From the NCBI GenBank assembly GCA_002719425.1, contig PBHA01000010.1:51776-83787 (forward strand): 32,012 bases of DNA. The letters are read 5' to 3'. Origin of the DNA: Chloroflexota bacterium. GTDB taxonomy: Bacteria > Chloroflexota > Dehalococcoidia > UBA1151 > TMED-70. Within the stretch, counting starts at the first letter, position 1. The number at the start of each line of letters is the position of its first letter. A program made the position numbers and the translations under genes. Under the pieces are notes generated by a model that worked only from the letters and a program-made list of their open reading frames with translations, had not been told where the DNA came from and searched no databases. This document shows, one piece after another, positions 8,047 through 14,218 of this stretch.

Positions 8047-8711
8047 CAATTTTTGAGAATAATGAAATAAAATTAGATAAATTTGTTTCTGGTTCTCTGA
8101 GCAATAATTCTTATCTTATAAGTTCAAAAAAAGACGGAAATGCCATTGTAATAGATGTTCCAGATAAACCCATGGAACTAATTAACAAAATTCCCAGAAA
8201 TAGACTTAATAAGGCAGAAAATTTAGAAAAAATCAAAGTTCTTATCACACATGGTCACTATGATCATATCGAGGGTCTTGATATTTTAGGTGAAAGATTA
8301 GGATTATTGAATTTATACATAGGGTATGTAGATGCAAATTATCTTAATTATTCTGGAAATGTAATAAGACTTAGAAATCAAGAATATATAGAAAATTCAT
8401 TAATTAAGCTTAATTTGATTTACACGCCTGGGCATACCGAAGGTTCGGTTTGTTATTTTATGAACTTAGGGGATCAAAAGTTCTTGTTTAGCGGTGATAC
8501 TCTTTTTCCAGGAGGTCCTGGTAAAACTACTGATTCAAGAAATTTCTCTAAGATATTTGAATCAATTAAAGACAAATTATACATACTGCCAAAAGACACT
8601 ATTATTCTTCCAGGTCACGGAGAATCGATCACTATTGAAGATTCAATAAAAGAATTTAATCATTTCCAATATAAAAATAATATATTTGGAGATATTTCTT
8701 GGCAAAATTAA
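8043..8711 (+). CDS. Metallo-beta-lactamase-fold hydrolase (glyoxalase II-like)
   Basis: A 222-residue MBL-fold protein with the dinuclear metal motif T-H-G-H-Y-D-H-I, the third His in T-P-G-H-T-E-G-S, the bridging Asp in F-S-G-D-T-L-F-P-G-G-P-G and a final L-P-G-H-G-E. This set is typical of the small glyoxalase II-like subgroup, which hydrolyses thioesters such as S-lactoylglutathione analogues; persulfide dioxygenase or other thiol-ester hydrolase roles are possible. Its ATG overlaps the ftsH stop by 4 nt, so it is translationally coupled. The specific substrate cannot be told from sequence. Confidence 0.88.
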   Translation: MTIFENNEIKLDKFVSGSLSNNSYLISSKKDGNAIVIDVPDKPMELINKIPRNRLNKAENLEKIKVLITHGHYDHIEGLDILGERLGLLNLYIGYVDANYLNYSGNVIRLRNQEYIENSLIKLNLIYTPGHTEGSVCYFMNLGDQKFLFSGDTLFPGGPGKTTDSRNFSKIFESIKDKLYILPKDTIILPGHGESITIEDSIKEFNHFQYKNNIFGDISWQN

Positions 8712-9562
8712 AAGATTTAAAACCACTTAATGGATTATTCCTTTTTTTTACCTGTTCAATTTTATTGATTCTTACCTTACAGTATGTTGACTTGATAACA
8801 AATCTTTTTTTTCAATTTAGTAATGAAAATAAAGATGAAACAAATAATTCAATTTTTCCACTTTTGATTTTTTCTATAAGTTTAATTACTTTATTTTTAT
8901 TTACGGATTTTTATAGAACTAAATTGAATATATCTAGAACAAAAATAGGTAAAATATTTAGTTTAGCTATTCTAATTACAACTCTGAATTCTTTTTTTAT
9001 ACAATCAAGCTTAAGTATTCTTATTCAAATTTTAATTATTGATTTTGGGGGCCTATATTTTGTGTTTTTAATTTCTAAAAGTTACAGTACAAATAAAATT
9101 TTATGGTTAGGTATAAAAAAAATTTCAAATCGTGATATTAGGTATTTTTTTTACTACTTTTTAGCTTGGCCTCCTATAATTCTTTGGGGGACATTAATTA
9201 ATTATTATGATCTAGATTTCTTCAACTCAGACTATTCAAAAACTATTATTGAAATGCTGAATAATAATCTAATACTTGTTTTCTTTTTAGCTTGCATAGT
9301 TGCCCCTGTTTGTGAAGAAATTATTTTTCGAGGATTTGTATATAAATTAGTTAAGTCAAGGTATACGATCAAACATGCAATAATAATAAATTCAATATTG
9401 TTTGGAATAATCCATTTCGACCCAAGTGCAATTGTTCCTGCTACAATTTTAGGAATATCTCTATCGATTATTAGGCACAAAACTGAAAATGTGATCTGCA
9501 CCATAATAATGCACTCATTGCATAATATTTTTGCACTTTTTATGACCAGTCAAGCATTATAA
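8699..9562 (+). CDS. CPBP-family intramembrane glutamic protease (TTG start)
   Basis: A 287-residue polytopic membrane protein with about seven or eight hydrophobic stretches. The C-terminal half has the CPBP/Rce1 motifs: C-E-E-I-I-F-R-G (catalytic Glu pair and Arg), a downstream G-I-I-H-F with the second motif's His, and a final M-H-S-L-H-N. Bacterial members are linked to prenyl-protein-like processing or bacteriocin immunity, but their function is usually unknown. The start is a TTG at 8699, inside the last codons of the MBL gene; GGAG at 8688-8691 sits 7 nt before it and decides this start. No ATG lies near the N-terminus in frame. It belongs to the ftsH-aroH run. Confidence 0.85.
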   Translation: MAKLKDLKPLNGLFLFFTCSILLILTLQYVDLITNLFFQFSNENKDETNNSIFPLLIFSISLITLFLFTDFYRTKLNISRTKIGKIFSLAILITTLNSFFIQSSLSILIQILIIDFGGLYFVFLISKSYSTNKILWLGIKKISNRDIRYFFYYFLAWPPIILWGTLINYYDLDFFNSDYSKTIIEMLNNNLILVFFLACIVAPVCEEIIFRGFVYKLVKSRYTIKHAIIINSILFGIIHFDPSAIVPATILGISLSIIRHKTENVICTIIMHSLHNIFALFMTSQAL

Positions 9563-9582
9563 TGTAGCCATGGGAGAAAAAA

Positions 9583-10350
9583 TTGATATCTGAAGCAATA
9601 AATTCAAATAAAAAAACATCTGTTATACCATTTATCACCTGTGGGTATCCTAATATTGATAATTTTGTTGATTTATTATTGAACCTAGAAAATTCTGGGT
9701 CCACTATTATTGAAATTGGAATGCCAAATAGTGATCCTCTGGCGGAAGGTCTTACTATACAGTATTCAAGCACAATTTCTCTTCGTAATGGTGTTAATAC
9801 TGATATCTGCTTTGACATAGTTGAAAAAGCTAGAGAAAAGGGGTTAAGTATTCCTGTTGTTCTTATGGGCTACTATAACAACATAATTGCTTACGAATCT
9901 GATAAATTTTTTACGAATGCAAAAATGTCAGGTGTAGATGGATTAATTGTTGCAGACTTACCAGTTTTTGAATCAAAATCAGTTATTGAACTTTCTAAAA
10001 AACATGATATGGCATATATCCCATTATTATCAGTTAACTCTTCAGAATCAATTATCAAAGAAGCTAGCTTACTAGCTACAGGGTTTGTATATTGTATTTC
10101 TGTTTTAGGGGTAACAGGTGAGAGAAAAGTGATCTTTGATAGAGTAAAAATATTAGCTGATAAGGTAAAAAAATATACTAAAGTCCCTGTTGCTGTAGGT
10201 TTTGGTGTATCAAACAAATCCGATGTGAAAGAAATAGGTAGATTTGCTGATGCCGCTGTTGTTGGATCTGCACTTATCAATAAGATAAGAGAATCAAAAG
10301 ATGATAATATTGTTGATGTAGCTGGAAAGTTTATTTCTAGCCTAACTTAA
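9583..10350 (+). CDS. trpA: Tryptophan synthase alpha chain (TTG start, Glu at the catalytic Asp60 position)
   Basis: TrpA cleaves indole-3-glycerol phosphate to indole, passed to TrpB, and glyceraldehyde-3-phosphate. The 255-residue length is normal. The catalytic Glu is Glu44 (E. coli Glu49). The loop normally reading S-D-P-L-A-D-G-P is here S-D-P-L-A-E-G-L, putting Glu55 where the second catalytic residue Asp60 is expected and Leu in place of Pro. Phosphate-binding G-F-G-V-S and V-V-G-S-A are present, as is L-G-V-T-G. The start is TTG at 9583 with GGGAG (9572-9576) 6 nt upstream; an ATG at 9570 is in another frame and stops after seven codons. Unusually, trpB is not adjacent: the upstream neighbour is the CPBP protease and the downstream one is aroH. 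Confidence 0.93.
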   Translation: MISEAINSNKKTSVIPFITCGYPNIDNFVDLLLNLENSGSTIIEIGMPNSDPLAEGLTIQYSSTISLRNGVNTDICFDIVEKAREKGLSIPVVLMGYYNNIIAYESDKFFTNAKMSGVDGLIVADLPVFESKSVIELSKKHDMAYIPLLSVNSSESIIKEASLLATGFVYCISVLGVTGERKVIFDRVKILADKVKKYTKVPVAVGFGVSNKSDVKEIGRFADAAVVGSALINKIRESKDDNIVDVAGKFISSLT

Positions 10351-10369
10351 TTTTTGTAAGGAATGTTTA

Positions 10370-10732
10370 ATGTTGGTTAGAGGAGTGAGAGGAGCAACTA
10401 CTGTTTCAGAGAATACTAAAGAAGAAATAGTTAGTTCTACTGCAGAATTATTAGAAAAGATGATTTTAGAAAATGAAATAGATTCAGAAAATATTGCTTC
10501 TATAATTTTTACTACTACATCTGATGTTTATAATGAATTCCCTGCTGTTGCTGCAAGAGAAATACTATCCTTACACTCAGTACCGTTACTAAATATGCAA
10601 GAGATAAACAATCCCAATGGATTAAGTGGCTGTATAAGAATATTAATCCATTGGAATACTAATCTAAATCAAGATCAAATAAAACATGTCTACCTAAATG
10701 GAGCAACTATTTTAAGAACAGATTTAAAATAA
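10370..10732 (+). CDS. aroH: Chorismate mutase, AroH type
   Basis: A 120-residue monofunctional chorismate mutase of the trimeric Bacillus subtilis AroH fold, converting chorismate to prephenate for Phe and Tyr. The start V-R-G-V-R-G-A-T-T contains the active-site Arg7 equivalent; other matches are F-P-A (Phe57 region), M-Q-E-I (Glu78), C-I-R-I-L (Arg90) and H-V-Y-L (Tyr108). A clear Shine-Dalgarno TAAGGA lies 7 nt before the ATG. The gene follows trpA by 19 nt and is separated from aroF by an attenuator-like leader, so the region groups trp- and tyr/phe-branch genes. Confidence 0.95.
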   Translation: MLVRGVRGATTVSENTKEEIVSSTAELLEKMILENEIDSENIASIIFTTTSDVYNEFPAVAAREILSLHSVPLLNMQEINNPNGLSGCIRILIHWNTNLNQDQIKHVYLNGATILRTDLK

Positions 10733-10737
10733 ATTTG

Positions 10738-10767
10738 TGGACAAAAATCAAAAACTTAAGTTAGACT
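10738..10767 (+). promoter_or_regulatory. Weak candidate promoter for the tyrosine leader and aroF
   Basis: TGGACA at 10738-10743 (five of six to TTGACA) and TAGACT at 10762-10767 (four of six to TATAAT), 18 nt apart, would start transcription near 10774, 12 nt before the leader-peptide ATG. Read-through from aroH is the alternative source of transcript. Confidence 0.25.
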
Positions 10768-10785
10768 AGTGGTTAGAGAAAAAAA

Positions 10786-10827
10786 ATGAAACAATTTATT
10801 TACACATATTATTATTTTAGGCGCTAG
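10786..10827 (+). CDS. Tyrosine-rich leader peptide, 13 aa (MKQFIYTYYYFRR)
   Basis: A 13-codon reading frame with four Tyr codons (three in a row, 10807-10815) and two Phe codons, closing with TAG at 10825-10827. It lies alone in the gap between aroH and aroF, 35 nt before a strong terminator and 92 nt before the DAHP synthase start. An AGAG-containing purine tract about 7 nt before its ATG could serve as a ribosome site. The match between peptide composition (Tyr, Phe) and the downstream enzyme (first step of Tyr/Phe synthesis) is the classic sign of a ribosome-mediated attenuator, as with E. coli pheA. Not previously annotated as far as I can tell; translation itself is inferred. Confidence 0.75.
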   Translation: MKQFIYTYYYFRR

Positions 10828-10861
10828 AGTCTTTACTTAGTGTGTGTAATTTTCATTAAAT

Positions 10862-10890
10862 AAAAGGCTCAACTAAAGAGCCTTTTTTTT
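10862..10890 (+). terminator. Intrinsic terminator of the aroF attenuator
   Basis: A 9-bp stem AAAAGGCTC/GAGCCTTTT with a 7-nt loop (AACTAAA), ending in a run of eight T (10883-10890). It lies 28 nt before the aroF ATG, that is upstream of the gene rather than after one, which points to regulated termination. It could also stop read-through from the ftsH-aroH transcript. Confidence 0.85.
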
Positions 10891-10918
10891 ATTAATAAAT
10901 ATTCAAAGGATAAGAAGA

Positions 10919-11959
10919 ATGACAAACATAACAAATATAAATATCAGAGAACTATCAAAATTGCCCTCTCCTGAGTTTTATCAAAAAAAGTACCCTTCTT
11001 CAGAACAGCAAACCTCATTAGTTAGAGACTCAAGAGAAACTATAGAAAAAATTATTGAAGGAAAAGATAACAGATTGCTTCTTCTTGTTGGTCCTTGCTC
11101 CATACATGACACAAAAGCGGGCATTGAGTATGCTGAAAAACTAAAAGAATTATCCGATAAAGTAAGTGAAAATATTTTTATAGTTATGAGAGTATATTTT
11201 GAAAAACCAAGAACAACTGTAGGTTGGAAAGGCCTTATCAATGATCCTGATTTGAACGGAAGTTTTAATATACCTAAAGGAATAGAAATAGGTAGAGAAT
11301 TTTTATCCGAAATAACCAGTATAGGTCTACCTACTGCTACAGAATTTTTAGACCCGTTCACCCCACAATATATTGGTGATCTAGTATCTTGGGGAGCTAT
11401 AGGTGCAAGAACTGCTGAAAGTCAAACTCATAGACAAATGGCTAGTGGTCTTTCAATGCCAATAGGTTTTAAGAATGGTACTGGAGGTTCAGTTCAGCTA
11501 GCGATTGATGGAATGATTGCCTGTAATGGAGAGCACGCATTTCTTGGTATTGATGATGATGGGAAAACATCAATAGTTATAACGAAAGGGAATAAAGCAA
11601 ATCATGTAATTCTTCGTGGAGGTGCATCAGGGACGAATTATGATAAAGATTCAATAAATGAAGCTCAAGAATTGTTGAAAAAAAACAATCTAGTACCTAA
11701 TATAGTTGTTGATTGTTCTCACGGAAATTCTAACAAGGATCATAATAGGCAACCTATTGTTTTCAAGGAAGTAATTGAACAAAGATTAGATGGAAACGAT
11801 AAAATTATAGGAATAATGTTAGAAAGTAATATTAATCCTGGAAATCAATCATTGGGAGATATTGACGACTTGGAGTACGGAGTTTCGATTACAGATAAGT
11901 GTGTTGGATGGGAAAAAACTGAAGAGATAATTTTAGAAGCTAATAATCTACTAAATTAA
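10919..11959 (+). CDS. aroF: 3-deoxy-7-phosphoheptulonate (DAHP) synthase, class I (AroF/G/H type)
   Basis: Condenses phosphoenolpyruvate and erythrose-4-phosphate, the first step of the shikimate pathway. The 346 residues match the E. coli AroFGH subclass: L-V-G-P-C-S-I-H-D (PEP and metal-binding Cys), R-V-Y-F-E-K-P-R-T-T-V-G-W-K-G, G-A-R-T-A-E-S-Q-x-H-R-Q-M-A-S-G-L, P-I-G-F-K-N-G-T, and D-C-S-H-G-N-S. These enzymes are normally feedback-inhibited by one aromatic amino acid. Which one cannot be read directly, but the Tyr-rich leader just upstream suggests a Tyr-linked isozyme. The ATG has AAAGGA 8 nt before it. ribF follows after 10 nt. The symbol aroF rather than aroG or aroH is my inference. 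Confidence 0.95.
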   Translation: MTNITNINIRELSKLPSPEFYQKKYPSSEQQTSLVRDSRETIEKIIEGKDNRLLLLVGPCSIHDTKAGIEYAEKLKELSDKVSENIFIVMRVYFEKPRTTVGWKGLINDPDLNGSFNIPKGIEIGREFLSEITSIGLPTATEFLDPFTPQYIGDLVSWGAIGARTAESQTHRQMASGLSMPIGFKNGTGGSVQLAIDGMIACNGEHAFLGIDDDGKTSIVITKGNKANHVILRGGASGTNYDKDSINEAQELLKKNNLVPNIVVDCSHGNSNKDHNRQPIVFKEVIEQRLDGNDKIIGIMLESNINPGNQSLGDIDDLEYGVSITDKCVGWEKTEEIILEANNLLN

Positions 11960-11969
11960 TAATTAATAA

Positions 11970-12908
11970 ATGGATAATTCCTTTGAAGAAATAATTGATC
12001 AATTATCAAAAGAAGTTTCTGGTAAAGAAACCTCACTATGCATAGGAACTTTTGATGGAGTCCACATAGGACATCAAAAATTATTTAATGAATTAGTAAA
12101 AATTTCTAAAAAAAATAATCTTTTATCCATAGTACTGGTTTTTGAATTACGTCCAAGAGAAATTATTAACCCATCAACAACTAGGCCTTATATAATTCCT
12201 TTTGAAGAAAGAATTCAAAATATTAAGTCACAGGAAGTAGATAAAGCAGTAAAAATCAATTTCGATAATAACTTAAGAAATATTTCTGCAAAAAAATTTT
12301 TAGGTATCTTAAAAAATAAAATAAACCTAACTTCGTTAGTCGTTAGTGAAGATACAAGGATTGGAAATGATCAAATAAATGGGAATGATCTTAATAAAAT
12401 ATGTCATGAATTATCAATAAATTATCATTCTATAAAGATGTCATCAGATCATGAGAAAATTGTGTCTTCTTCAAGTGTCTCAACACATATCTCAAATGGA
12501 GAAATAGAAAAAGCTAATTCTATGTTAGGACGAACTTTCAGTTTGACAGGAAAGGTTGAAACAGGAGATAAAATTGGAAGAACAATAAACATTCCAACTG
12601 CAAACCTATCGGTCTCTGATGGTCTAATTATTCCAGGGGATGGAATCTATGCTGCTAAAGTTGAGGTTAATAATCGAATTTATAAAGGAGCATTATCTAT
12701 AGGAAATAGACCTGTAATAAAAGGGGATGATTCAAGAAAAATTGAAGTATATATTATAGACTTTAACAAAAATATTTATGGAGAATTAATAGAAATATCA
12801 ATTATAAGTAAGGTTAGAGATCAAGAAAATTATGATTCATTAGAAGAATTAAGATTACAAATTGATAAAGATATTACTCAAATAACAAACATACTAAAAA
12901 ATGCCTAA
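11970..12908 (+). CDS. ribF: Bifunctional riboflavin kinase / FMN adenylyltransferase
   Basis: Makes FMN and then FAD from riboflavin. The 312-residue protein has the N-terminal nucleotidyltransferase domain with C-I-G-T-F-D-G-V-H-I-G-H (ATP-binding G-x-F-D-G-x-H-x-G-H, about residues 26-37) and the C-terminal riboflavin kinase domain (about 185-310) with G-R-T-I-N-I-P-T-A-N-L and G-x-Y-A-A-K-V. The linker S-S-S-V-S-T-H-I replaces the more usual S-S-T-x-I-R. The gene lies 10 nt after aroF without a terminator and overlaps tyrS by 8 nt, so it is likely co-transcribed with both and falls under the Tyr attenuator. Its place there is probably by operon membership rather than function. Confidence 0.94.
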   Translation: MDNSFEEIIDQLSKEVSGKETSLCIGTFDGVHIGHQKLFNELVKISKKNNLLSIVLVFELRPREIINPSTTRPYIIPFEERIQNIKSQEVDKAVKINFDNNLRNISAKKFLGILKNKINLTSLVVSEDTRIGNDQINGNDLNKICHELSINYHSIKMSSDHEKIVSSSSVSTHISNGEIEKANSMLGRTFSLTGKVETGDKIGRTINIPTANLSVSDGLIIPGDGIYAAKVEVNNRIYKGALSIGNRPVIKGDDSRKIEVYIIDFNKNIYGELIEISIISKVRDQENYDSLEELRLQIDKDITQITNILKNA

Positions 12909-14187
12909 TTTTAAAAACATAATTGAAGAGTTGGAATGGAGAAATGCCCTTAAGGATTTCACTACAGGAGCTGATACTGAATTAATCAACGGAAAGATAA
13001 CCTGCTATAACGGATTTGACCCAACAGCTAAAAGTCTTCATATTGGAAATTTAATACCAATATTAGGTCTTCAAAGATTACAAAAGTATGGACACTCTCC
13101 TATTGTTATTATAGGTGGTGGAACTGGTATGATAGGTGATCCCTCAGGAAGGTCAGATGAAAGAAAATTATTATCTCCAGAAAAAATAGAAGAAAATTTA
13201 CAAGGAATCAAGTCACAGTTAGAAAAGTTTCTAGATTTTGAATCAAAAAAAAATCCTGCAAGAATAATAAATAATGCTACGTGGCTAAGTAAGATAAATC
13301 TAATTGATTTTCTTAGAGATACAGGAAAATTTTTCAACATAAATAATATGATGAGTAAAGATTCGGTAAAGAATAGATTATCTCGAGATGAAGGGATATC
13401 ATTTACAGAGTTTTCGTATCAATTACTTCAAGCTTACGATTTTTTATATCTATTTAAGGAGTATAATTGTACATTTCAAATGGGTGGTTCAGATCAATGG
13501 GGTAACATAGTCGCAGGAGTAGACTTAATACGAAAAATAAGCTCCAAAAATAAGGCTCATGGGATTACGTATCCTCTTCTGACAACTTCTAGTGGAGAAA
13601 AATTTGGAAAAAGTATAGATGGTGCCGTAACCCTTGATAGTGAAGTAACAATACCTTACAAATTATTCCAATATTTTTTCAATTCTTCTGATGATGAGGT
13701 TTTAGATTATATAAAATTATTCACTGATATTAATCAAAAAGATTTTGAAGAGTTGACTTCAGTTACGATTAAAGAACCCTTTAAAAGAGAGGCTCAGATC
13801 TACCTTGCTAAAGAAATCACACATCTCGTTCACGGGAAAAAAGGTCTTGATGATGCACTTCGTCAAACAGAGGGCCTGAATAAAGGAAATTGGCAAGTAC
13901 TAACTACCAATGACTATGAAGATTTATATAAAAACTCAGACAAATCTTCTAACCTTCAAAGATCAAAAATTAAAGAAGGTATCACTATACAAAAATTAAC
14001 AGTTGATTTCGATCTTTGTAAATCTCTAGGTGAATCAAAAAGATTGATTTCACAAGGAGGCATTTCAATTAACGGAAATAAAATATTAGATCCTGAAAAA
14101 AATGTATCAGATAAAGACCTTAAGGCCAATAAAATAATAATACTTTCTAAAGGAAAGAAAACTCATAAGATAATAACAGTTGATTGA
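12901..14187 (+). CDS. tyrS: Tyrosyl-tRNA synthetase
   Basis: A class I aminoacyl-tRNA synthetase (428 residues) that charges tRNA-Tyr. The ATP-site HIGH motif appears as H-I-G-N around residue 48, preceded by G-F-D-P-T-A-x-S-L. The KMSKS loop is K-F-G-K-S at 234-238, and G-G-S-D-Q-W-G-N marks the Tyr pocket. A C-terminal S4-like RNA-binding domain (G-E-S-K-R-L-I-S-Q-G-G-I-S-I-N-G) binds the long variable arm of tRNA-Tyr. It overlaps ribF by 8 nt. No T-box element, the usual tyrS control in Firmicutes, lies directly upstream. It does lie in the transcription unit that begins with the Tyr leader and aroF, which would tie its expression to Tyr-tRNA charging. Confidence 0.97.
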   Translation: MPNFKNIIEELEWRNALKDFTTGADTELINGKITCYNGFDPTAKSLHIGNLIPILGLQRLQKYGHSPIVIIGGGTGMIGDPSGRSDERKLLSPEKIEENLQGIKSQLEKFLDFESKKNPARIINNATWLSKINLIDFLRDTGKFFNINNMMSKDSVKNRLSRDEGISFTEFSYQLLQAYDFLYLFKEYNCTFQMGGSDQWGNIVAGVDLIRKISSKNKAHGITYPLLTTSSGEKFGKSIDGAVTLDSEVTIPYKLFQYFFNSSDDEVLDYIKLFTDINQKDFEELTSVTIKEPFKREAQIYLAKEITHLVHGKKGLDDALRQTEGLNKGNWQVLTTNDYEDLYKNSDKSSNLQRSKIKEGITIQKLTVDFDLCKSLGESKRLISQGGISINGNKILDPEKNVSDKDLKANKIIILSKGKKTHKIITVD

Positions 14188-14218
14188 GAAAATTAAAAAT
14201 TATCATTAATATCATATT

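Larger units (their letters stand above)
10786..10890 (+). promoter_or_regulatory. Tyr-responsive transcription attenuator upstream of aroF-ribF-tyrS
   Basis: Three mutually exclusive pairings can be drawn. Hairpin 1:2: TTACACATATTA (10800-10811, overlapping Tyr codons 6, 8 and 9) with TAGTGTGTGTAA (10838-10849), 12 bp including two G-U pairs. Antiterminator: GAGTCTTT (10827-10834, starting at the leader stop codon) with AAAGGCTC (10863-10870), 8 bp with one G-U. Terminator: AAAAGGCTC (10862-10870) with GAGCCTTTT (10878-10886). A ribosome stalled on the Tyr codons would break 1:2 and leave 10827-10834 free to form the antiterminator; a ribosome reaching the stop would cover that segment and let the terminator form. 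The pairings are read by eye, without energy calculation. Confidence 0.7.

Noticed and set aside
9570..9593. ATG at 9570 as the trpA start
   Set aside because: It is in another frame and stops at TGA after seven codons. The TTG at 9583 has a good ribosome site.
14188..14218. T-box or other leader between tyrS and polA, or before tyrS
   Set aside because: The gap is 31 nt, and tyrS itself overlaps ribF. There is no room, and no T-box consensus is seen.
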